NCBI RefSeq assembly: GCF_052060015.1
Contig: NZ_JBPODZ010000007.1
Span: 124,001 to 188,000, forward strand
Origin: Arhodomonas sp052060015
GTDB taxonomy: Bacteria > Pseudomonadota > Gammaproteobacteria > Nitrococcales > Nitrococcaceae
Direction: 5' to 3'
DNA: 64,000 nucleotides
Shown here piece by piece: positions 50,933 to 59,610 of this stretch. Positions within the stretch are counted from its first letter, which is position 1. Every line of letters begins with the position of its first letter. Below the pieces are notes generated by a model. The model did no database searches, was not told where the DNA came from, and saw nothing but the letters and a program-made list of their open reading frames with translations. The position numbers and the translations under genes are program-made.

Positions 50933-51910
50933 ATGAACGAGATGACCTTGGAAGTGGCGGCGGTGGAGGCGCTGACCCCCCTGATCCGGCGCATCGAGCT
51001 GCGGGATCCGGAGGGCGGCACTTTGCCGGCGTTCACCCCCGGCGCCCATCTGCGCTTTCAGCTGCCACTGGCCGGCGGCACCGAGCAGCGCCACTACTCC
51101 TTGGTGCATAGGCAGCCGGATGCCGCTGGCCTGGAGCGCCCGGGGCGGTACGTCATCGCGGTACGGCGGGAGGCGGAGAGCCGCGGCGGCTCGGCGTATA
51201 TGCACGAGCATGTCCGGCCCGGCGATCGGCTCACCGTCGAGGGGCCGATCAATGACTTCCCCCTGCACGAGGGAGCGGGGCGGAGCGTGCTCATCGCCGG
51301 CGGTATCGGCATCACGCCGATCCTGTCTATGGCCGCGGCGCTGAGCGCCGCCGGCCGGGACTACCGCTTTCACTACAGCGGCCGCAGCCGCGAGCAGCTC
51401 GCCTTCGTCGACGAGATCCGCGCGCTGGCCGGCGAGCGCTTGAGCATCCACGCCGATGACGAGCCGGACACCGCGCTCGACCTGGACGCGGTGCTGGACG
51501 GCTGTGACCCGGCCGACCACCTCTACGTCTGCGGCCCCAAGGGCATGATCGACGCCCTCATCGACAAGGCCCGTGCCCGCGGCTGGCCGCCGGAGCAGGT
51601 GCATTTCGAGCTGTTCACCACTGCCGCGCCGGCGGCCGGTGACCACGCCTTCGAGGTGGAATGTCGGGCCTCCGGCGTCACCCTGCAGGTGGCGGCCGAC
51701 CAGACCATCCTGGAGGCGGCCGTGGCGGCGGGCCTGGACCCGCTGTCCGACTGCGAGCGTGGTGAGTGTGGGGTGTGCTCCACCGAGGTGATCGAGGGCG
51801 AGGTGGATCACCGGGACTACTACCTGAGTGACGACGAGAAGGCGAGCAACAGCGTGATGCAGATCTGCATCTCCCGCGCCAGGGGTGACCGGCTGGTGCT
51901 GGATCTGTGA
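50933..51910 (+). CDS. Rieske oxygenase reductase component (phthalate-dioxygenase-reductase type)
   Basis: 325 residues: flavin-binding barrel (about 1-105; RHYSLVHRQP is the flavin R-x-Y-S motif), NAD-binding domain (about 110-225; LIAGGIGITPILSMA and YVCGPKGMIDAL), and a plant-type 2Fe-2S domain (about 235-325; CERGECGVCSTEVIEG with a fourth cysteine in VMQIC). It carries electrons from NADH to the terminal oxygenase encoded next. Three-domain order with C-terminal ferredoxin is that of PDR and VanB. A MarR-type site lies directly upstream. Confidence 0.9.
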   Translation: MNEMTLEVAAVEALTPLIRRIELRDPEGGTLPAFTPGAHLRFQLPLAGGTEQRHYSLVHRQPDAAGLERPGRYVIAVRREAESRGGSAYMHEHVRPGDRLTVEGPINDFPLHEGAGRSVLIAGGIGITPILSMAAALSAAGRDYRFHYSGRSREQLAFVDEIRALAGERLSIHADDEPDTALDLDAVLDGCDPADHLYVCGPKGMIDALIDKARARGWPPEQVHFELFTTAAPAAGDHAFEVECRASGVTLQVAADQTILEAAVAAGLDPLSDCERGECGVCSTEVIEGEVDHRDYYLSDDEKASNSVMQICISRARGDRLVLDL

Positions 51911-51927
51911 ACGAGGAGGAGAAGGCA

Positions 51928-53253
51928 ATGGGCAAGTATCGCGACAATCCGGAGGCGATCGCGGCGCTGGTGCAGGACGACTGCGTCCACCGCGACGTCT
52001 ATCTCAGCGAGGAGCTCTTCGAGCTGGAGCAGGAGTATCTCTTCGCGCGCACCTGGAACTACCTGTGTCACGACAGCCAGATCCCCAACACCGGGGACTA
52101 CTTCACGGCCACCATCGCCGGACGGCCGTTGATGGCGGTGCGTCACACCGACGGCAGCGTGCGGGTGATGATGAACCGCTGCGCCCACAAGGGCGCCAAG
52201 CTCGCCCCTGAGCAGTGCGGCAACACCGGGAAGTTCTTCCGCTGCCCCTACCACGCCTGGACGTTCAAGACCGACGGTTCGCTGCTGTCCATCCCGTTCA
52301 AGAAGGGCTATGAGGGCACGCGGCTCAACGAATGCCGCTCCGCCAAGGGGCTGGTGACCATCGACAATGTCCGCAACTACCGCGGTTTCATCTTCGTGCG
52401 CGTCAGCGACGACGGCCCGGACTTCGAGGAGTACTTCGGGCCGGTGATCACCTCGCTGGACAACATGGTCGACCGCGCCCCCGAGGGCGAGATCGAGGTC
52501 GCCGGCGGGTGCCTGCGGTTCATGCACGACTGCAACTGGAAGATGTTCGTCGAGAACCTCAACGACACCATGCACCCGATGATCGTCCACGAGTCGGCCG
52601 CGGGCACCGCCAAGGAGCTGTGGAAGGATCAGCCCGAGGACGCGCCCAAGCCCATGATCATCCAGCAGCTGCTGCCGTTCGTGAACGACTACCAGTTCTT
52701 CGACGCCGGCGGCGTGCGGGTGTTCGACAACGGCCACAGCTACGACGGCGAGAAGGTGAGCATCCATTCCCACTACTCGGGCGTACCCGAGTACGACCGC
52801 GCCATGGAGGCCGCCTACGGCCCGGAGCGGGCCCGGGAGATCCTCACCACGGTGCGCCACAACACCGTCCTCTACCCGACCATGACCTCCAAGTGCGCCA
52901 TCCAGGCGATCCGCGTCGCCCGGCCCATCAGCGCCAACAAGACCCTGATCGAGAGCTGGACCTTCCGGCTGAAGGGCGCGCCGGAGGAGCTGCTGCAGCG
53001 TACCCAGACCTACTCGCGGCTGATCAACTCGCCGTTCTCCGTGGTCGGCCACGACGACCTGCACTGCTATGAGGCGATCCAGGAGGGGCTGCTCGCCACC
53101 GGCAACGAGTGGATCAGCCTGCACCGGGACTTCGACCCGGCGGAGTTGGAGGAATCCGAGCGGCTGGACAACGGCACCAGCGAGATCTCCATGCGCAACC
53201 AGTTCCGCGCGTGGAGGAAGTTCATGGCCGAGGGCGCGTCCCGGGGCGAGTGA
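51928..53253 (+). CDS. Rieske-type aromatic ring-hydroxylating oxygenase, alpha subunit
   Basis: 441 residues from ATG 51928 (GAGGAGGAG upstream). Rieske cluster ligands: NRCAHKGAKLAPEQCG and RCPYHAW (C-x-H ... C-x2-H). Mononuclear iron site: ENLNDTMHPMIVHE, where the two histidines of the facial triad and the bridging acid (NLND) are seen. It is a full-length alpha subunit that with the small beta subunit downstream forms the alpha/beta oxygenase. It has the size and neighbours of the IadD-like oxygenases reported for indole-3-acetate degradation; the substrate is not provable from motifs alone. Confidence 0.9.
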   Translation: MGKYRDNPEAIAALVQDDCVHRDVYLSEELFELEQEYLFARTWNYLCHDSQIPNTGDYFTATIAGRPLMAVRHTDGSVRVMMNRCAHKGAKLAPEQCGNTGKFFRCPYHAWTFKTDGSLLSIPFKKGYEGTRLNECRSAKGLVTIDNVRNYRGFIFVRVSDDGPDFEEYFGPVITSLDNMVDRAPEGEIEVAGGCLRFMHDCNWKMFVENLNDTMHPMIVHESAAGTAKELWKDQPEDAPKPMIIQQLLPFVNDYQFFDAGGVRVFDNGHSYDGEKVSIHSHYSGVPEYDRAMEAAYGPERAREILTTVRHNTVLYPTMTSKCAIQAIRVARPISANKTLIESWTFRLKGAPEELLQRTQTYSRLINSPFSVVGHDDLHCYEAIQEGLLATGNEWISLHRDFDPAELEESERLDNGTSEISMRNQFRAWRKFMAEGASRGE

Positions 53254-53266
53254 GGGGGAGAGCGTG

Positions 53267-53758
53267 ATGAGCGAACACTACACACCCAGCGACCAGGAGC
53301 TCGTGGACTTCGTCTACCACGAGGCACGGCTGCTCGACGAGAAGCGCTACGAGGAGTGGGAGGCGCTGTTCACCGAGGACGGGGTGTACTGGATCCCCCT
53401 GGAGCATGACCAGCGCGATCCGGATCACCACACCTCCCTGGTCTATGACGACCGGCTGCTCATGCAGGTCCGCCTCGGCCGAATGAAGAGCCCGCGGGCC
53501 TTCTCCCTGCGGCCGACGGTGCGCGGTCACCATCTGCTCGCCCAGCCCCGGATCGAGCGCCGCGACCCGGAGACCGGTGAGTACGTCCTGCGCACGGACT
53601 TCCACTACACGGAGGCCAAGGGCGACGACGTGCTGCGTTACGCGGCGACGGCCTATCACCATCTCAGCGCCAACGGCGAGGGGCTTCGCATGCGCATGAA
53701 GCGGGTCAACCTGCTCAACTGCGACGCCAGCCACCCGGCGGTGCAGCTGTATCTGTAG
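53267..53758 (+). CDS. Aromatic ring-hydroxylating oxygenase, beta subunit
   Basis: 163 residues of the NTF2-like fold of small oxygenase subunits: DQELVDFVYHEARLLDEKRYEEWEALFTEDGVYWIP near the N-terminus and RMRMKRVNLLNCDASHPAVQLYL at the end. It is structural rather than catalytic. It starts 14 bases after the alpha stop with GGGGGAG upstream, and the ligase follows after 12 bases. Confidence 0.88.
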   Translation: MSEHYTPSDQELVDFVYHEARLLDEKRYEEWEALFTEDGVYWIPLEHDQRDPDHHTSLVYDDRLLMQVRLGRMKSPRAFSLRPTVRGHHLLAQPRIERRDPETGEYVLRTDFHYTEAKGDDVLRYAATAYHHLSANGEGLRMRMKRVNLLNCDASHPAVQLYL

Positions 53759-53770
53759 GCGGAGGTGCCC

Positions 53771-55390
53771 GTGAGCCGTGCCAATACCGTCTGGGAGGCG
53801 TTCCGCGACGCTGCGGAAAGCTTCCCGGACCACCCCTTCCTGGAGGTCCTGCCGGAGACCGCCGCCATCTACGGCATCGAGCCCGGTGAGCGGACCTATG
53901 CGGAGGTCTGCCGGGAGGTCGACGCCCTGGCGGGGGCCTTCCGGGACGCCGGCTACGGCCCCGGGTTGCGGGCGGGGCTGCTGCTGGAGAACCGGCCGTC
54001 CTTCCTCACCCACTGGTTCGCCCTCAACCGCCTGGGCGTCAGCGTGGTGCCCATTAGCGCGGAGATGCGCGCCGCGGAGCTGGAGTACCTGTGTGGGCAC
54101 AGCGAGATCGCCCTGGCGGTGACGCTGCCCGGGCGCGCCGACGACCTGCGCGCCGCCGCCGAGCGCGCCGGTACCCGGCTCGCCGTGATGAGCCCGGGCG
54201 AGGCAGTGCCGCCGTCGCCGCGGGAGGCCGCGGCGACGGGGCTCGACCGGGACAGCGAGTGCGCCCTGCTCTACACCTCGGGGACCACCGGCCGGCCCAA
54301 GGGCTGTGTGCTGCCCAACCAGTACTTCCTCGGCGCCGGGGAGTGGTATGCGGGCCTGGGCGGCCTCGCCACCCTCCAGGAGGGCCGCGAGCGCATGCTC
54401 ACCCCGCTGCCGGTGAACCACATGAACGCCATGGCCTTCTCCACCCTGGCCATGGTCGTGACCGGTGGTTGCCTGATCCTGCTGGACCGCTTCCATCCCC
54501 GGAGCTGGTGGGACAGCGTGCGCGAGAGCCGGGCCACGGTGGTCCACTACCTGGGGGTCATGCCGGCGATGCTGCTGGCCGCTGAGCCCTCCGCCGCGGA
54601 CCGGGAGCACCACGTACGCTTCGGCTTCGGTGCCGGCGTGGACAAGCGCCACCATGCCGCCTTCGAGGAGCGCTTCGGCTTCCCACTACTGGAGGCCTGG
54701 GCGATGACCGAGACCGGCCCCGGTGCGGCGATCATCGCGAATCACGAGCCCCGGCACGTGGGCACGTCCTGCTTCGGCCGGCCGGGGCCAGCGGTGGAGC
54801 TGCGCCTGGTGGGTGACGACGGCCGTGACGTCGCCGACGGCGAGCCCGGCGAGCTGTGGGTCCGTGCCGCCGGCGACGATCCTGCCCACGGCTTCTTCCG
54901 GGAGTATCTCAAGAACGCCGAGGCCACCGCCGAGGTCTGGGCGGGCGGCTGGTTCCACACCGGCGACGTGGTACGCCGCGGGCCCGACGGCTCCCTGCAC
55001 TTCGTCGACCGCAAGAAGAACGTCATCCGCCGCAGCGGCGAGAACATCTCCGCGATGGAGGTGGAGAGCGTGCTCCAGCAGCACCCGCTGGTCCACCAGG
55101 TGGCCGTGGGCGCGGTGCCGGACGAGGTCCGCGGCGACGAGGTGATCGCCTGCGTGGTGACCGCCGAGCCGGTGCCGGCGGATCAGCGCGAGGCGCGCGC
55201 CGCCGCCATCGTGGACTACTGCCTGGATCAGCTGGCCTACTACAAGGCGCCGGGCTACGTGGCCTTCGTAGACGCCCTGCCGCTGACGCCCACCCAGAAG
55301 GTGCAGCGCGGCGAGCTCAAGGGCCTGGTGCGGGACCTGCCCGGCCAGCCCTGCTGCATGGACACCCGCAGCCTGAAGAAGCGGCGGTGA
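53771..55390 (+). CDS. Acyl-CoA ligase, CaiC-like, of the Rieske operon
   Basis: 539 residues. Adenylate-forming motifs: LLYTSGTTGRPKGCVLPNQ, LEAWAMTETGPGA, GGWFHTGDVVR, RRSGENISAMEVES and the C-terminal PLTPTQKVQRGEL with the catalytic lysine. It is closest in look to crotonobetaine/carnitine-type acyl-CoA ligases, which are a broad group. By position it should activate the product of the Rieske oxygenase, possibly dioxindole-3-acetate, to a CoA ester that the next genes cleave. GTG 53771 is chosen since GGAGG lies five bases upstream; GTG 53765 overlaps that site. Confidence 0.84.
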   Translation: MSRANTVWEAFRDAAESFPDHPFLEVLPETAAIYGIEPGERTYAEVCREVDALAGAFRDAGYGPGLRAGLLLENRPSFLTHWFALNRLGVSVVPISAEMRAAELEYLCGHSEIALAVTLPGRADDLRAAAERAGTRLAVMSPGEAVPPSPREAAATGLDRDSECALLYTSGTTGRPKGCVLPNQYFLGAGEWYAGLGGLATLQEGRERMLTPLPVNHMNAMAFSTLAMVVTGGCLILLDRFHPRSWWDSVRESRATVVHYLGVMPAMLLAAEPSAADREHHVRFGFGAGVDKRHHAAFEERFGFPLLEAWAMTETGPGAAIIANHEPRHVGTSCFGRPGPAVELRLVGDDGRDVADGEPGELWVRAAGDDPAHGFFREYLKNAEATAEVWAGGWFHTGDVVRRGPDGSLHFVDRKKNVIRRSGENISAMEVESVLQQHPLVHQVAVGAVPDEVRGDEVIACVVTAEPVPADQREARAAAIVDYCLDQLAYYKAPGYVAFVDALPLTPTQKVQRGELKGLVRDLPGQPCCMDTRSLKKRR

Positions 55391-55400
55391 GGAGGCGCGC

Positions 55401-56567
55401 ATGAGCATGGGCTACGACGGCGTCGCGGTGGCGGTGCCGGTGAGCTGGGGCTACACCAAGCGCTCCAATCACGGGGCGGCGTATTTCCTTTCCGGGGCGC
55501 TGCGCGAGCTCCTGGCGCGCAGCGGCCTGGGCAAGGCCGAGGTGGACGGCCTCGCCGTCTCCAGCTTCACCCTCGCCCCGGACACCGCCGTGGGCTTCAC
55601 CCAGTACGCCGGCCTCTCGCCCCGCTGGCTGGAGCATATCCCCACCGGCGGCGCCTGCGGCGTGGTAGCGCTGCGGCGCGCGGCCCGGGCGGTGCAGTGC
55701 GGTGACGCGGAGGTGGTGGCCTGCCTCGCTGGCGATACCGCGAACTTCGGCAGTTTCCGCGGGCTCATGCAGAACTTCTCGACCATGAGCCGGGACTTCG
55801 TCTACCCCCACGGCGCCGGCGGCCCCAACGCGAGCTTTGCCCTCATCGCCGATCACTACATGCGTGAGTTCGGGGCCACGCGGGAGGACTTCGGGCGGGT
55901 CGCGGTGAGCCAGCGAGCCAATGCCGCGGAGGTGCCCCACGCCCTGCTGCGGCGTCCCCTGAGCCTGGAGGATTACCTCAGGGCGCGGCCGGTGGCCGAG
56001 CCCATTCACCTGCTCGACTGCGTGATGCCCTGCGCAGGGGCGGAGGCCTTCCTGGTAATGACCACGGAGCGGGCCCGCGCCCTGGGCCTGGCCCATGCCC
56101 GGGTGCTCGGCACCATCGAGCGCCACAACGCCTTCCCCGAGGATCCGGTGCAGTACCGCGGCGGCTGGCTCTACGACCGCGACGCCCTCTACGAGCAGGC
56201 CGGCCTCGGCCCCTCGGACATGGATTTCCTGGAGACCTACGACGACTACCCGGTGATCTCGATGATGCAGATCGAAGACCTCGGCTTCTGCGGCAAAGGC
56301 GAGGGGCCGGCCTTCGTGCGCGCTCGCGACCTCACCGCCGCCGGGGATTTCCCGCACAACACCTGCGGTGGCCAGCTCTCGGTGGGCCAGGCCGGTGCCG
56401 CGGGGGGCTACCTCGGCCTGGTGGAGGGGCTGCGCCAGCTCACCGGCCAGGCACTGGGCACACCCGTAGAAGGCGCGCGGCACGGGCTGGTGAGCGGCTT
56501 CGGCATGATCAACTATGACCGCGGTCTTTGCACCGCCGCGGCCGTACTGGGGGAGGGCGGGGCATGA
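55401..56567 (+). CDS. Thiolase-fold protein, SCP2/Ltp-type, probable CoA-ester aldolase
   Basis: 388 residues of the lipid-transfer-protein thiolase family. C86 lies in PTGGACG. However, the stretch that reads HDCF in SCP2 thiolases is ETYDDYPV (residues 278-285), and the C-terminal GHPxG histidine is replaced by glutamine (SVGQAG, Q330). Such changes, plus a DUF35 partner encoded next, match Ltp2-type retro-aldolases of steroid side-chain degradation rather than true thiolases. Retro-aldol cleavage of a beta-hydroxyacyl-CoA is therefore likely. It begins 10 bases after the ligase stop and overlaps the DUF35 gene as ATGA. Confidence 0.82.
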   Translation: MSMGYDGVAVAVPVSWGYTKRSNHGAAYFLSGALRELLARSGLGKAEVDGLAVSSFTLAPDTAVGFTQYAGLSPRWLEHIPTGGACGVVALRRAARAVQCGDAEVVACLAGDTANFGSFRGLMQNFSTMSRDFVYPHGAGGPNASFALIADHYMREFGATREDFGRVAVSQRANAAEVPHALLRRPLSLEDYLRARPVAEPIHLLDCVMPCAGAEAFLVMTTERARALGLAHARVLGTIERHNAFPEDPVQYRGGWLYDRDALYEQAGLGPSDMDFLETYDDYPVISMMQIEDLGFCGKGEGPAFVRARDLTAAGDFPHNTCGGQLSVGQAGAAGGYLGLVEGLRQLTGQALGTPVEGARHGLVSGFGMINYDRGLCTAAAVLGEGGA

Positions 56568-57709
56568 GCGGTCTCCTGCCACCGCGCCAGCGCGGCCCGC
56601 TGGGCCGGCGCCTAACCGCCGGCGCCGCCCGCGGGCGCCTGGAGCTGCCGGTCTGCCGGTCCTGCGGGTGGCTCTCCTACCCGCCCCGGGAGGTCTGCGG
56701 CCGCTGCCTCGCCGATGCCCTCGAATGGCGGGCCGTGCCCGGGACGGGGACGCTGCTGGCGGCGACACGTCTGCACCACAGCAACGAGCCCTATTTCGCC
56801 ACCCGACTTCCATTCCGTGTGGGCACCGTCGCCCTGGCGGAGGGCGCCCAGGCGCTCTGCCATCTGGCGGGGCCGGTGGCCCCCGGCGAGGCCGTCACGG
56901 TCCGCGCCGTGCTGGACCGCGGCGGCGAGGGGGTGCTGGTGGCCCATGCCCGAGATCACGACGACGACCCGGAGGTCCGTGCCGACATGAACGCCTTCAC
57001 CTTTCCATCCCAGGGGCGGCGGATCGCCGTGTATGCCGCCGTGCCGGAGCTCGGCCGGACCATCGGCGAGGCCCTGCTCGCCGCCGGGGCCTCGGTGGTC
57101 CACCTGGAGGCCGGCGGCGTCGCCGTGGAACCGGCGGAGGGGGCGGAGCTCGCCGCCCTCGGTGACCTGCGGGACACTGCCGCGGCGCGGGCGGCCGTCG
57201 GCGACGTGGATGCCCTGGTCCTGGCGGTTGCGGGTGCCGGTGGTGATGCTTCCCTGGAGACCCTCGCCGAAGCCGGTGGTCGTGCGGCCTCGGAGGCGGC
57301 GGTGCACACGCCGCTGGCCCTGGCGGACGCGTTGCGCGACCCCCTCGCGGACCGGGGCGGCGCTGTCGTGCAGCTCGCCTCGATCTTCGGCCGAGCCCAT
57401 CTGCCGGCCCTGGGGCGGGAGTCCGCGGTCCAGGCCATGGCCCTGTCCGCTGGCGAGGGGCTGCGGGCGCGGTGTCATGCCTGTGGCGTGCGGGTGCTCA
57501 CGGTCTTCGCCGGGCCGTATGGCGGTCCCGCGGACCTCCCGCTGCCGGCGGCGCCGGCGCGTCTCGCCCGTGGCGTGGTTGCCGCCCTGGAGGCGGGGGT
57601 CGAGGAGAGCGCCGCCGACCCGGCGGCGGAGGACATACTGGCGAGGTGGCGGGAAGAGCCGAAGGTGCTCGAGCGCGAGCTCGCCGCGATGGGGGAGGAA
57701 GCGAAATGA
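56564..57709 (+). CDS. DUF35 (zinc ribbon + OB fold) fused to a degenerate Rossmann/SDR domain
   Basis: 381 residues. Residues 25-140 are a DUF35 unit: zinc ribbon C31-C34-C45-C48 (CRSCG and CGRC), then an OB-type barrel. From about residue 150 an SDR-like Rossmann domain follows (IAVYAAVPELGRTIGEALLAAGASVVHLE), but the glycine-rich loop is lost and no Y-x3-K is visible, so it is probably non-catalytic or structural. DUF35 partners are needed by Ltp2-type aldolases, as in the Ltp2-ChsH2 complex. The start overlaps the thiolase-like stop, consistent with a stable complex. Confidence 0.78.
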   Translation: MSGLLPPRQRGPLGRRLTAGAARGRLELPVCRSCGWLSYPPREVCGRCLADALEWRAVPGTGTLLAATRLHHSNEPYFATRLPFRVGTVALAEGAQALCHLAGPVAPGEAVTVRAVLDRGGEGVLVAHARDHDDDPEVRADMNAFTFPSQGRRIAVYAAVPELGRTIGEALLAAGASVVHLEAGGVAVEPAEGAELAALGDLRDTAAARAAVGDVDALVLAVAGAGGDASLETLAEAGGRAASEAAVHTPLALADALRDPLADRGGAVVQLASIFGRAHLPALGRESAVQAMALSAGEGLRARCHACGVRVLTVFAGPYGGPADLPLPAAPARLARGVVAALEAGVEESAADPAAEDILARWREEPKVLERELAAMGEEAK

Positions 57710-58434
57710 ACGAGTCCGTGGCCGTCGTCACCGGCGGTAGCGCCGGCATCGGCCGGGCCATCTGCGCCGAGCTCCTGGAGGGGGGCTACCGTGTGGTCTC
57801 CCTGGCCCGGCGGGCCAGCGACATCGACCATCCGCGCCTGGAGAACGTCTCCGTGGACCTCATGGACACCGCGGCCACCGAGCAGGCGGCCGGCGACGTG
57901 GCGGCGCGGTATCCGGTCACCACCGTGGTGCACAACGCCGGCGTGATCCGCGCCGCCCTGCTCGAGGAGGTGGACGTCCAGGACCTGGACGCCCTCACCC
58001 ATCTCCACCTCGGTGCCGCCATCACGCTGGTGCAGGCGGCACTGCCGGGCATGCGCGAGCGCGGCTTCGGCCGGGTGGTGCTGCTCTCCTCGCGGGCCGC
58101 CCAGGGCTTGCAGACCCGCACCTCCTACTCGGCCACCAAGGCGGGCATGATCGGCATGGCCCGCACCTGGGCGCTGGAGCTCGCCCCCGCGGGGGTGACG
58201 GTGAACGTGGTGGCGCCGGGGCCGGTGCGCAGCACGGACATGTTCCACGGCGTGGTCCCGGCCGGCAGCGACAAGGAGGCGCAGCTGGCCGCCGGGGTGC
58301 CGGTGGGCCGTCTCGGCGAGCCGGCGGACGTGGCCCGGGCCGTGGCCTTCCTCGCCGCGCCGGAGAACGGCTTCATCACCGGACAGACCCTCTACGTCTG
58401 CGGCGGCACCAGTCTCGGCGGCCTCTCCCTCTAA
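57706..58434 (+). CDS. SDR family oxidoreductase of the Rieske operon
   Basis: 242 residues of classical SDR with TGGSAGIGRAI, HNAG, catalytic serine in LLSSRAA and YSATK (Y-x3-K), and PGPVRSTDMF. The substrate is unknown; an alcohol or ketone formed in the side-chain steps is likely. It overlaps the DUF35-SDR gene by four bases and is the last catabolic gene of this operon before the AraC regulator. The two Rossmann proteins in a row could form a hetero-oligomer with one catalytic subunit. Confidence 0.86.
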   Translation: MNESVAVVTGGSAGIGRAICAELLEGGYRVVSLARRASDIDHPRLENVSVDLMDTAATEQAAGDVAARYPVTTVVHNAGVIRAALLEEVDVQDLDALTHLHLGAAITLVQAALPGMRERGFGRVVLLSSRAAQGLQTRTSYSATKAGMIGMARTWALELAPAGVTVNVVAPGPVRSTDMFHGVVPAGSDKEAQLAAGVPVGRLGEPADVARAVAFLAAPENGFITGQTLYVCGGTSLGGLSL

Positions 58435-58522
58435 GGTGTCCCCGACGCTGGCCGGTAACGCCGTTGCCCGGCGAGCTGGTATCTTTCCCGAAAAGGGTAC
58501 GGTACGCAGAGGGGGAGAGCCC

Positions 58523-59512
58523 GTGAGTGACGACGGGGTGTTGCCACCGGAGCGCAGCCCGGTGCCGTGGCCGGATGACGGGGAGCGCCGGGGCATCGAT
58601 CCCCGGGTCCGGACGGCGATCCGGCGGATCGAGGAGGCCATGCATGCGGTCCAGATGCCGGAGTCCGATGCCATCCTGATCGAGGAGCTGGCGGCGGAGG
58701 CCGCACTCAGCCGTTCCCAGCTGCAAAAGCTCTTCCGCGAGGAAGTGGGTGAGCCCATCGGCCGTTATGTGGCGCGGATACGCCTGGAGGCGGCGGCGCA
58801 GCGTCTCCTCTATAGCCATGAACCGCTGATGGATGTCGCCATCAACGTCGGTTATGGCTCGCAACAGGCCTTCTCGCGGGCGTTCGTCCGGCAGTTCGGC
58901 GTCACCCCCCAGGCCCTGCGCGCCACCAAGGGGCCGATGGTGGACACGGAATGGGGCGACCTCATCCGGGAGGATCCGGACTATGGCCGGGAGGTGGAGG
59001 TAGAGATCCACCGCCTCCCTGCCATCCCCGTGCGGGCGGTCCGCTTCCATGGCCCGTACTACCGTGTGCCCGCCCGCTGGGTGGAGTTCTCCACCCTGCT
59101 GCGCCGGGATTTCCCTGCCCTGCTGTCCGCGCCATGGGTGGGGCTGGTCTATGACGATCCCCGGCTGACGCCGCCGGAGCGGATCCGCTACGACTGCAGC
59201 GTCCGCCTGGACGGGGGAGGCGGTCCTGTCAGCCGCCAGCAGGCAGCGACCGGGCCGGCATCAACGGAGGAGGGTGCAGGTGATCCCGCCGCGGGATGGT
59301 TCCATTTCACCACTGCGGCGGGGCGCTACGCCTGCGCCCGCGCCCCCATCGGCTTGATCGAGATGGGCCGGCTGTTCGCCGGTATGCTCGCCCACTGGTT
59401 CCCGTACTCCGGCGAGCGGATCATCGCCGCCCCTTCACTGATGCTCTACGGCCATGGCCCCACGGGGGAGGACGACCCCGGGGGCATGTGGCTGTGCATC
59501 GGGCTGGAGTAA
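58523..59512 (+). CDS. AraC-family regulator with GyrI-like effector domain
   Basis: 329 residues. The N-terminal AraC DNA-binding domain (about 35-130) has LIEELAAEAALSRSQLQKLFREEVG and INVGYGSQQAFSRAFVRQFGVTPQ. A GyrI-like small-molecule-binding domain (about 155-329; VRAVRFHGPYYRVPARWVEF, ending MWLCIGLE) follows, as in SoxS/Rob-type regulators with AraC_E_bind domains. GTG 58523 is used, with GGGGGAGAG upstream. It sits between the catabolic operon and the BTAD regulator on the same strand; target genes cannot be named. Confidence 0.84.
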   Translation: MSDDGVLPPERSPVPWPDDGERRGIDPRVRTAIRRIEEAMHAVQMPESDAILIEELAAEAALSRSQLQKLFREEVGEPIGRYVARIRLEAAAQRLLYSHEPLMDVAINVGYGSQQAFSRAFVRQFGVTPQALRATKGPMVDTEWGDLIREDPDYGREVEVEIHRLPAIPVRAVRFHGPYYRVPARWVEFSTLLRRDFPALLSAPWVGLVYDDPRLTPPERIRYDCSVRLDGGGGPVSRQQAATGPASTEEGAGDPAAGWFHFTTAAGRYACARAPIGLIEMGRLFAGMLAHWFPYSGERIIAAPSLMLYGHGPTGEDDPGGMWLCIGLE

Positions 59513-59610
59513 CGGCCCCGGCGGATCGGATTTTCGGTTAAAACCGCCGCGGCGCAGGCCCCTAGAATCCCTTTCGTTCCCGGTTTCCTGCGGGATCGAG
59601 AGGGGGAGGC

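Noticed and set aside
51928..53253. Carnitine monooxygenase (CntA) reading of the Rieske protein, suggested by the CaiC-like ligase
   Set aside because: CntA works without a beta subunit, whereas a typical ring-hydroxylating beta subunit is encoded directly downstream. The surrounding genes are those of aromatic CoA metabolism.
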